41,146 nt of DNA from a virus, in IMG/VR virus record IMGVR_UViG_3300044633_000362, positions 1-41,146 of that record. One strand, 5' to 3'. Shown here in pieces: positions 14,549-21,471 of this stretch. The notes beneath the pieces are model-generated. The model searched no databases, was not told the DNA's origin, and was given only the letters and a program-made list of their open reading frames with translations. The position numbers and the translations under genes were made by a program. How positions within the stretch are numbered: position 1 is the stretch's first letter; each line of letters opens with the position of its first letter.

Positions 14549-14867
14549 TGGTTACCGAAAGGTCATCATAGAACCGATCCGTGCGCGGATCATCGAAGAG
14601 AACAAGCTTATCGTGAGGTACATGGTGGCAACCAATCAGTTTAATCCCGACAACAACGTGTCGGAACAGGCGTTCGAGACGCTGCTTGAGGCCATTCGTG
14701 TCCCCGGCGCTCTCAAGGACCGCATCAGTGCCGCAAAGGCGCTGCTCGAATACACCCAGCGCAAGCCCGCTGCTTACAGCGAAGTTACGCTTAACAAGGC
14801 CGAGACATTCCTTGAGGCTGTCTTAGAGGAGGCGAAGAGTGCGGAAGGAACTTCTGGAGGTTCGTAA
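14247..14867 (+). CDS. terS: Terminase small subunit (putative)
   Basis: This 206-residue protein starts at ATG 14247. Residues ~15-46 are a Pro/Lys/Arg-rich tail with an AT-hook-like core (KRKRGRPRKEP) that should bind DNA; a second GRGRPHG lies near 92. The C-terminal ~100 residues are helical (NVSEQAFETLLEAIRVPGALKDRISAAKALLEYTQRKP). Its position directly before the large terminase, with a 29-base overlap, supports the small subunit, which selects phage DNA for packaging. The ribosome binding site is weak and the start lies inside the upstream frame, so translation is probably coupled or frameshift-dependent. Confidence 0.65.
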   Translation: MEIPPEKPELPEEPPKRKRGRPRKEPAPPKKPKKRVLGRKKSPKSLNPCARRTSKKWQGPGIGIVSKSKLNELWADPEWRAKKLEAMKSVKGRGRPHGVPDGYRKVIIEPIRARIIEENKLIVRYMVATNQFNPDNNVSEQAFETLLEAIRVPGALKDRISAAKALLEYTQRKPAAYSEVTLNKAETFLEAVLEEAKSAEGTSGGS

Positions 14868-16410
14868 GCGTCTGCTTACCGAATATCCCTTCTACGCACG
14901 TAACGCTCTCAAAATCAGAACCAAAGACGGCGACATCAAGCCCCTCGAACTCAACCCAGCCCAGCGCATGCTTCAAGATGCGATTGACGCTGAGATGTCC
15001 GAGAAGGGCTACGTCCGTATCATTGTACTGAAAGCCCGCCAGCAGGGCCTCTCGACAGCCATTGGTGGCTATCTCTACTTCTCCGTGTCACAGAGTAAAG
15101 CCCGCAAGGCGATGGTCGTTACGCACCACGCCGACAGTACGCGGGCTCTGTTCGACCTCACAAAGCGCTATCACGACAACTGCCCTGAGGCCCTTAAGCC
15201 TTCCACGAAGTACTCTTCGCGGCGAGAGTTGTCATTCGATATCCTTGATAGCTCGTATGTCGTAGCGACCGCAGGCGGTGATAGTATTGCCCGTGGTGAG
15301 ACCATCAGTCACCTTCACGCCTCTGAGTTGGCCTTCTGGCCCGTGAGTAACGCGAAGGAGAACTGGAACGGTCTTATTCAGGCTATTCCGAACTCCAAGG
15401 GCACCGCTGTGTTCGTCGAGAGTACGGCCAACGGTGTCACAGGTATCTTCTATGACCTTTGGAAGGGCGCAGTCGAAGGGACCAATGGGTTTCGTCCTGT
15501 GTTCATCCCGTGGTTCGTAGACCCCGGATATCGTGAGACTGTCCCTGAGAACTTCGAGCGCTCCCCAGACGAGGAAGACCTAGCGGCCAAGTACGAGCTT
15601 GACGACGAACAGTTGATGTTCAGGCGGCGTAAGATCGCCCAGAACGGCCTCGACCTATTCCGTCAGGAGTACCCCGCAGAACCCGACGAAGCTTTCCTCA
15701 CGACAGGTAGGCCCGTGTTCAATACCCAACAACTTACCGACCTGTTGGGCAAGACCCGTGACCCTGTGGCACGTCTCGCCCTTGAGGGTGACGAGTGGCT
15801 TCCCAATGTACGGGGCGAACTCGTGACGTACTACCAGCACGACCCCGGCGAAAGCTACACCATAGGTGCTGACGTGGCGATGGGTGTGCGTAATGGTGAC
15901 TACTCCGTGGCACAGGTCCTTGATAGCAAGAAGCGTCAGGTCGCTACGTGGCGCGGTCAGGTACACCCGGACTACTTTGCAGACATCTTGCGGGCTTTAG
16001 GTGACTTCTACAACACGGCACGGATCATCGTGGAGAACAACAGCCACGGTATCTTGACGTGTACGAGGCTTGGCAAAGACTACGCCTACGAAAACCTCTA
16101 CTACACCACAGAGGTCGATAAGATCACGGAGCGCGAGAGCACGACTTTCGGCTTCCGCACGACCGTTAAGACCAAGCCCCTTGTGATTGACCAGCTACGT
16201 GCAGCCATGCGCGAGGGCGAGATCGAGCTTAACGACAAGACCACCATTCGAGAGATGCTGACGTACATCGTGACCGAAAGTGGTTCGATGGAAGCCGAGA
16301 AGGGCAATTTTGATGACACGGTGATGAGCCTCGCGCTCGTAAACCATATCCATGAAGGGCGCTTCACGCCTGTTGACGTAACTGACGATTTTTACATTGA
16401 GGCAATCTGA
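14839..16410 (+). CDS. terL: Terminase large subunit (packaging ATPase/nuclease)
   Basis: This 523-residue protein starts at GTG 14839 with AGGAGG upstream. The N-terminal ATPase has the deviant Walker A KARQQGLST (65-73) and a Walker B-like segment, ISHLHASELAFW. The C-terminal RNase H-fold nuclease has acidic residues at D345 (IGADVAMG), E399 (IIVENNSHG) and D492/D493 (NFDDTVMSLAL). The protein pumps DNA into the procapsid and cuts concatemers. The sequence resembles P22/Sf6-style headful terminases more than T7 gp19, though only by eye. It lies between terS and portal. Confidence 0.88.
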   Translation: MRKELLEVRKRLLTEYPFYARNALKIRTKDGDIKPLELNPAQRMLQDAIDAEMSEKGYVRIIVLKARQQGLSTAIGGYLYFSVSQSKARKAMVVTHHADSTRALFDLTKRYHDNCPEALKPSTKYSSRRELSFDILDSSYVVATAGGDSIARGETISHLHASELAFWPVSNAKENWNGLIQAIPNSKGTAVFVESTANGVTGIFYDLWKGAVEGTNGFRPVFIPWFVDPGYRETVPENFERSPDEEDLAAKYELDDEQLMFRRRKIAQNGLDLFRQEYPAEPDEAFLTTGRPVFNTQQLTDLLGKTRDPVARLALEGDEWLPNVRGELVTYYQHDPGESYTIGADVAMGVRNGDYSVAQVLDSKKRQVATWRGQVHPDYFADILRALGDFYNTARIIVENNSHGILTCTRLGKDYAYENLYYTTEVDKITERESTTFGFRTTVKTKPLVIDQLRAAMREGEIELNDKTTIREMLTYIVTESGSMEAEKGNFDDTVMSLALVNHIHEGRFTPVDVTDDFYIEAI

Positions 16411-16412
16411 CG

Positions 16413-18443
16413 ATGGCGAAGTACAAGAAGATGACCGACGACGAGATACTGGTCGCTATCGAAAAGGGCGTCAGGCAGGCGGTCGGTTATCACGACTCAA
16501 AGCTGTCCCGCGAGCGTCAGGATGTCCTTGAGTACTTCCACGGGGAGCGTCCGAAACCCCAGCACGCAGGTAACTCCCGCTACGTCTCGATGGACGTCTA
16601 TGACGCTGTAGAGAGTTCCAAGGCGGTACTGCTGGAAACATTCGCTGCCGGAAACCAGATCGTAGAGTTCGTCCCCAACGGACCCGAGGATACCGTCCCG
16701 GCGCGTGTAAGCTCCCTGTACACCGACTACGCTATCCATAGCCAGAACAACGGATACAGGGTGTTCTCGGATGTCATTACTGACGGTCTTCTTGCCCGCA
16801 TTGGTATCGCTAAGGTCTATTGGGACAAGCGCGAAGAGAAGGTCGAGGAGGAGTTCGAGAAGCTTCCGGTTGAGCAGTTCGACATGCTTATCTCGCAGCC
16901 TGACGTCGAGCTTGAGGAATACGAACTTGACGAAGACGGCCTTGTGTCCGGTGAAATCTGCCGTATCAAGGACACCTCTCAGGTCTGCATTGCGACCATT
17001 CCACCCGAAGAGTTCCTGATCAACAGTGGTGCCAAAGACATCGATGATGCCTTATTCGTTGCCCACCGTGTCGAGAAGACCCGTAGTGAACTCGTTGCCG
17101 AAGGGTACGACAAGAAGATCGTAGAGAAGCTTTACGACGACGAAGCGAACTTCTACGACGAAGAAAGGGACGCACGTCTTCGGGAGATCGAAGATGATAG
17201 CATTGGCACCGCCGACTACCTTCAGGATCAAGTCCGCAAGGTCACTGTGTATGAGTGCTACGTCACTCTCGACATCGAAGGTACTGGCGAAGCGCGTCTT
17301 TGGAAGATCATTAAGGCAGGCGGTCAGGTCCTCGACAAGGAAGAGGTAAACCGCAAGCCCTTCGTAACCTTTGTCCCCCTTCCGATCCCCCACAGCTTCT
17401 ATGGCTCCAACTTCGCCAAGAAGATCATTCCGATCCAGAACGCTCGCACGGTTCTCATGCGTGGCATCTTGGATCACACCGTCATCACGAATAACCCACG
17501 CTATCAGGTCGTCAAGGGCTCACTGGTTAATCCTCGTGAACTTCTCGACAACCGCATTGGCGGCGTGGTGAACGTAACGCGACCTGACGGCATCATGCCC
17601 CTCGTTCAGGCATCTTTGAACCCCTTCGTGTTCCAAACCATTCAGTTGCTGGACGAAGACAAGGAAGATACCACGGGTATCTCCAAGTTGTCGCAGGGTC
17701 TCAACAAGGACGCCATTTCGAGCCAGAACAGCGGCGCTATGGTCGAGCAGCTTGTTGGCCTTAGCCAGCAACGCCAGAAGATCGTCGCTCGTAACTTCGC
17801 GAACCACTTCCTTGTCCCGTTGTATCTTGAGGTCTACCGCCTCGTGATCGAGAACGAAGACAAGAAGAAGATCGTGGAGCTTGCAGGCGAGTGGATGGAG
17901 ATCACTCCGTCCCGTTGGTCCGAGCGCCTTGATGTCCAAGTGGCCCTCAAGCTTGGCTACGGTGAGCAGGAGAACGAGGCCAAGAAGTACCTTGGGCTTC
18001 ACCAGATGCTTACCGCTGACCCCGGCGTCCAGCCGCTCTACACCGTCGAGAAGCGCTTCAACATGCTTCGGTCGTTCCTAGAGAAGTCAGGCGTCAAGAA
18101 CGTCAGTGACTACCTCTTATCACCTGAGCAAGTGCAGCCTCCTCAGCCTGACCCAATGCAGGTCATGCAGATGGAGATGCAGAAGAAGCAGATGGAGCTT
18201 CAGGAGCGTCAGGTCATGGTGGCCGAGATGAAGGCTTCCGAGAGCGCCAAGATGGATCAGATGGCTCACGACCTCGACCGCATGAAGACCATGATCGACC
18301 TCATGGTCAGCCAACGCGACATCGAGCGCAAGGAGTTCGATAGCACCACCCGTGCCGAGATCGGTAGGGCGGAGCTTGAGATACTCAAGTCGCAGGAGCC
18401 TCTGGAAACCAAGCAGACACAGATCGTGTCTCCTAACGCATAA
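16413..18443 (+). CDS. Portal protein
   Basis: This 676-residue protein starts at ATG 16413, two bases after terL. It resembles P22-type portal proteins: an N-terminal wing with DVLEYFHGERPKPQ, many acidic loops, and the characteristic central run IPIQNARTVLMRGILDHTVI followed by VNPRELLDNRIGGVVNVTRPDGI. A Met/Gln-rich coiled-coil segment (~575-660) forms the C-terminal barrel-like tail. It forms the dodecameric DNA channel at one capsid vertex, binds the terminase and later the tail adaptor. The family differs from the T7 gp8 connector expected beside a T7-type replication block. Confidence 0.85.
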   Translation: MAKYKKMTDDEILVAIEKGVRQAVGYHDSKLSRERQDVLEYFHGERPKPQHAGNSRYVSMDVYDAVESSKAVLLETFAAGNQIVEFVPNGPEDTVPARVSSLYTDYAIHSQNNGYRVFSDVITDGLLARIGIAKVYWDKREEKVEEEFEKLPVEQFDMLISQPDVELEEYELDEDGLVSGEICRIKDTSQVCIATIPPEEFLINSGAKDIDDALFVAHRVEKTRSELVAEGYDKKIVEKLYDDEANFYDEERDARLREIEDDSIGTADYLQDQVRKVTVYECYVTLDIEGTGEARLWKIIKAGGQVLDKEEVNRKPFVTFVPLPIPHSFYGSNFAKKIIPIQNARTVLMRGILDHTVITNNPRYQVVKGSLVNPRELLDNRIGGVVNVTRPDGIMPLVQASLNPFVFQTIQLLDEDKEDTTGISKLSQGLNKDAISSQNSGAMVEQLVGLSQQRQKIVARNFANHFLVPLYLEVYRLVIENEDKKKIVELAGEWMEITPSRWSERLDVQVALKLGYGEQENEAKKYLGLHQMLTADPGVQPLYTVEKRFNMLRSFLEKSGVKNVSDYLLSPEQVQPPQPDPMQVMQMEMQKKQMELQERQVMVAEMKASESAKMDQMAHDLDRMKTMIDLMVSQRDIERKEFDSTTRAEIGRAELEILKSQEPLETKQTQIVSPNA

Positions 18444-18463
18444 ACATCAAATGGAGAGCAACC

Positions 18464-18745
18464 ATTTCTAACGAACTCAGCGATGACGAACGGGTACTGG
18501 TAGAGCTTGGTATCCAAGCCCAGCACCTGTTGTCATCTGAAACATTTAGCAACGCAGTCAACACGCTCAGTGAGCAGTTCACCAATGCCATCTTGTCCAC
18601 AAAGCTGGAAGAGACGCCTAGGCGCGAACGGCTCTACATGATGCACAGTTGCCTCAACGAACTCGTCGGCATCCTCAAGTCCCGCGCAGCCGCGAAGGAC
18701 CAGATTGAGATGAAGCTTAACGACGAACCATATAACGAAGGATAA
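18464..18745 (+). CDS. Small protein with likely ATT start, between portal and scaffold
   Basis: The open frame runs from an ATT at 18464 to a stop at 18745 (93 residues). No ATG or GTG exists in frame upstream of residue 50. GGAG at 18453-18456 is correctly spaced (7 bases) for ATT 18464, while the alternative TTG at 18530 has no ribosome binding site. An ATG at 18451 is out of frame and stops after six codons. The product is helical with an acidic start (SNELSDDERVLVELG) and is probably a virion-assembly protein by position. No family was recognised. Confidence 0.6.
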   Translation: MSNELSDDERVLVELGIQAQHLLSSETFSNAVNTLSEQFTNAILSTKLEETPRRERLYMMHSCLNELVGILKSRAAAKDQIEMKLNDEPYNEG

Positions 18746-18751
18746 CCATTT

Positions 18752-19771
18752 ATGACCTCTATCCCTGCGGACGAGGCTAACGAAGAAGTTGGCGCACTCA
18801 GCCCGAGTGACGCCGAAGACGCTTTCCTTAATCGTTGGAAATCGGACGCTCCCGAGCTATCCGACGACGATGAAGGGGCAACCGAAGCCGATGATGACGA
18901 TCTTGAGACCGTCGAAGCTTCGGACGAGGACGACCAGACCGAAAGTGACGATGAGTCCGACGAGGACCCTGAAGAGACCCCCGACGACACCAAGAAGAAA
19001 GACCCGAAGTACGTCGAAGACGACGACGCTGTGGTCAAAATCAAGGTAGGCGACGAAGAGCTTCAGGCATCCATCAAGGACCTCAAGCGCCTCTACGGTC
19101 AGGAAGCCGCCCTCACCAAGAAGTCTCAAGAAATCGCGCTGAAGCGCAAGGAAGCTGAAGATACGGGTGCCAAGCACCTTGTTGGTCTACAGAAACTCTA
19201 CGAACGGGCTATGGAACGTTACAAGCCCTACGCAGAAGTAGACATGCTCGTGGCATCCAAGTCGCTGAGTAACGAAGAGTTCGCGGCTCTACGTTCCGAA
19301 GCCTCTCGATCCTACGAGGACGTTCAGTTCCTTCAGACCGAACTCGATGGGTTCGTTCAGGGCCTTGAGGGCCAGCGCCAAGCAATGATCCGTGAGCAAG
19401 CCAAGAGTGCCATTGAGGTCCTTAAGGACCCCGAGAACGGCATTCCTAAGTGGTCTCAGGAAACCTACGACGACATTCGTAACTACGCCATCCGCAACGG
19501 TATGCCCAAGGATATTGTGAACCAGATCGTTGATCCGGTCATCATCAAGACCCTGTGGAAGGCGATGAAGTACGACAATGGCAAGACCGTAGCTACCGTG
19601 AAGAAGACCAAAGCTCCCAAGAAGGTCTTGAAGTCCAAGTCGTCCAGTGAGACCCAGCGTTTCACCAAGACTGACGGGCATAAGGCCATTAGCAAACTTA
19701 GAAGCTCCGGGTCGCGTGACGATGCCGCAAGTGCATTCCTCAGTCGCTGGGGAGTGGACAAAGGCGATTAA
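18752..19771 (+). CDS. Capsid scaffolding protein
   Basis: This 339-residue protein starts at ATG 18752. The first ~90 residues are extremely acidic (long Asp/Glu runs), then a lysine-rich helical centre (VGDEELQASIKDLKRLYGQEAALTKKSQE) and a basic C-terminus. Both ends carry a similar motif (DAFLNRWKSD near 28 and SAFLSRWGVDKGD at the end). High charge, coiled-coil character and location between portal and capsid genes match scaffolding proteins, which direct procapsid assembly and then leave. No protease motif was seen. Confidence 0.75.
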   Translation: MTSIPADEANEEVGALSPSDAEDAFLNRWKSDAPELSDDDEGATEADDDDLETVEASDEDDQTESDDESDEDPEETPDDTKKKDPKYVEDDDAVVKIKVGDEELQASIKDLKRLYGQEAALTKKSQEIALKRKEAEDTGAKHLVGLQKLYERAMERYKPYAEVDMLVASKSLSNEEFAALRSEASRSYEDVQFLQTELDGFVQGLEGQRQAMIREQAKSAIEVLKDPENGIPKWSQETYDDIRNYAIRNGMPKDIVNQIVDPVIIKTLWKAMKYDNGKTVATVKKTKAPKKVLKSKSSSETQRFTKTDGHKAISKLRSSGSRDDAASAFLSRWGVDKGD

Positions 19772-19810
19772 CAAAACGCCCCCTAATCATACTTAAGGAA
19801 TTTTATAACT

Positions 19811-20725
19811 ATGGCTACTTACACCACCTACGATCAGGTCGGTAAGGCTGAAGATGTCAGCGATATCATCAGCAACATTTCACCGACTAAAACTCCGTTT
19901 TCTTCAGGCTTGAAGTCCGAGAAGATTTCTGCCCGTACTTTCGACTGGCAGGAGGACAGCCTTCGCGCTGTTCAGGTCAACTCGCAGACGGAAGGCTTTA
20001 CGGCCTCCGATGCGACCCTCACCGCAACGACCCTCCGCTCTAGTGTCGCTCAGATTCTTGAGAAGACCATTAAGGTCTCGGCAACCGCTGACGCGATCAA
20101 GACCTACGGTCGAGCCCGTGAAACTGCCTACCAGCTTTCGAAGGCAGGCGAGGAGCTAAATCGCGACCTCGAACACGCGATGGTCGGCCTCGCGCAGGCT
20201 TCCGTGACGGGTAACTCCACCACGGCTCGTAAGATGGCTTCGGCTCTCAACCAGATCGACGCCGCTGCTACGGTCATCACCGACAGCAACACGGGCACCA
20301 CGGGCAATCAGGCGGGTCCTCTGACTGAAGCCAACGTGCTTGAGCTTCACCAGAAGCTTTACAACGAAGGTTCCGATCCCTCGATCCTCATGGTCAAGCC
20401 CGCTGACTCGCGCATCGTCGCTGGTTTCACGGGTGTGGCTAACGCTCGCTCGCGTGTGATCAACGATGCTTCCACGACCCTCGTAAATAGCATTGAGGTC
20501 TACATCAGCCCCTTCGGCCAGCTTAAGGTCATGCTTAATCGCTTCATCAAGTCTGACCATGCGCTGATGTACGATCCCGACATGTGGCGTAAGGCTACGC
20601 TGCGTCCGTGGTCGCGCACGATGCTTGCGAAGGACGGCGATAACGAGAAGCACCTCATTGTCGGTGAGTACTCGTTGAAGCACATGAACTACAAGGGCTC
20701 CGGTAAGATCACAAACCTTACCTAA
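19811..20725 (+). CDS. Major capsid protein (SU10/DUF5309-like)
   Basis: This 304-residue protein starts at ATG 19811 behind AAGGA. It resembles the DUF5309 / SU10-type major head proteins (HK97 fold): an early SPTKTPFSSGLKSEKISARTFDW segment, a Thr/Ala-rich centre (KTYGRARETAYQLSKAGEELNRDLEHAMV) and the terminal VGEYSLKHMNYKGSGKITNL. It would form the icosahedral shell. It lies downstream of the scaffold and before a structured terminator (20744-20846), so it probably ends an abundant transcript. It does not resemble T7 gp10. Confidence 0.82.
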   Translation: MATYTTYDQVGKAEDVSDIISNISPTKTPFSSGLKSEKISARTFDWQEDSLRAVQVNSQTEGFTASDATLTATTLRSSVAQILEKTIKVSATADAIKTYGRARETAYQLSKAGEELNRDLEHAMVGLAQASVTGNSTTARKMASALNQIDAAATVITDSNTGTTGNQAGPLTEANVLELHQKLYNEGSDPSILMVKPADSRIVAGFTGVANARSRVINDASTTLVNSIEVYISPFGQLKVMLNRFIKSDHALMYDPDMWRKATLRPWSRTMLAKDGDNEKHLIVGEYSLKHMNYKGSGKITNLT

Positions 20726-20743
20726 AGCCACCTCTACGTTTGG

Positions 20744-20846
20744 CGGAAGGGCCGGATGACACGCCGGATACCCAACGTGACGAGGGGAAGCGTAATGCTC
20801 TCCTACGTGTAACCCCTCGCTCCCTTCCGACCTTACGCTCTCTTTT
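20744..20846 (+). terminator. Nested-hairpin terminator after capsid gene
   Basis: The outer stem CGGAAGGG (20744-20751) pairs with CCCTTCCG (20822-20829). The inner stem CGAGGGG (20781-20787) pairs with CCCCTCG (20813-20819). A direct GCCGG repeat lies between. TCTTTTTATC follows at 20841. The position directly after the major capsid gene matches the T-phi terminator of T7, which follows gene 10 (known), but the structure here is different. It probably gives partial termination, boosting capsid relative to downstream genes. Confidence 0.6.
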
Positions 20847-20867
20847 TATCTTCTTAAGGAACCGCAA

Positions 20868-21140
20868 ATGGACCCGTACAAAATTATTGGCACTAGTGTC
20901 GTAGCGATCTCAGGTTCGTCTGCGGCTTCCCCGGCCTTCACGAACCAGACGACCATCGTCCGTGTCGTATCGACCACCGATTGTTTCGTTCGCTTCGATG
21001 CGACCCCCACGGCCACTACGACACAGATGCTTCTTCCGGCGAACGTGGTCGAGTACTTCCGTGTAACCCCCGGCCACAAGATCGCAGGTATCCAGAGAAC
21101 CGCAGCAGGCGTCCTCTATGTAACCGAGATGACTAGGTAA
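20868..21140 (+). CDS. Small beta-rich virion protein
   Basis: This 90-residue protein starts at ATG 20868 (AAGGAACC upstream), immediately after the structured terminator. It is Thr/Val/Ala-rich and largely beta (AAGVLYVTEMTR at the end; TTDCFVRFDATPTATTTQMLLPANVVEYFRV in the middle), like a small jelly-roll or Ig-type domain. Proteins of this size right after the capsid gene are often head decoration or stabilisation proteins. Function inferred from position only. Confidence 0.6.
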   Translation: MDPYKIIGTSVVAISGSSAASPAFTNQTTIVRVVSTTDCFVRFDATPTATTTQMLLPANVVEYFRVTPGHKIAGIQRTAAGVLYVTEMTR

Positions 21141-21143
21141 GCA

Positions 21144-21470
21144 ATGACATTCCCATTCCCTCGCCCTTTTCCGGGGCCAGTGTTCTTTGGATCGTCAATT
21201 GCAATAGACCTTCTGGCAAATGAACTCGACGGGTTCACCATTGATTTCGTCGCAAACACTTGTGCCGTCAAGATTACCTCTGACGCTGAGAAGCTCCTGC
21301 TTCTGTTGGGGGACGAGTGGAATGGTCTTGCAATGGACTTCACTACAAACCTCTACGCCTCGGTGTACTCCAGTAATGCTGAAGAACTACTCGGCAACGG
21401 GCCAAACTCTGCGGAGCTACTAGCAATGACAATTGATTTTAACGATAACTCTTATGTGGTGAGTGCATAA
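21144..21470 (+). CDS. Small hypothetical virion-block protein
   Basis: This 108-residue protein starts at ATG 21144 with AGGTAA upstream. It has a hydrophobic proline-rich start (TFPFPRPFPGPVFFGSS) and three related segments of the form LDGFTIDFVANTCAV, WNGLAMDFTTNLYAS and LLAMTIDFNDNSYVV, each followed by a Ser/Ala-Glu-x-Leu motif. It therefore appears to be a threefold internal repeat of about 30-35 residues. It lies directly before the large receptor-binding-type protein, so a head-fibre or tail role is plausible; no family was recognised. Confidence 0.6.
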   Translation: MTFPFPRPFPGPVFFGSSIAIDLLANELDGFTIDFVANTCAVKITSDAEKLLLLLGDEWNGLAMDFTTNLYASVYSSNAEELLGNGPNSAELLAMTIDFNDNSYVVSA

Positions 21471-21471
21471 C

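Noticed and set aside
19777-19800. Third copy of the phage promoter before the capsid gene
   Set aside because: CCCCCTAATCATACTTAAG shares only about 12 of 19 positions with the element at 27938; too weak to claim.
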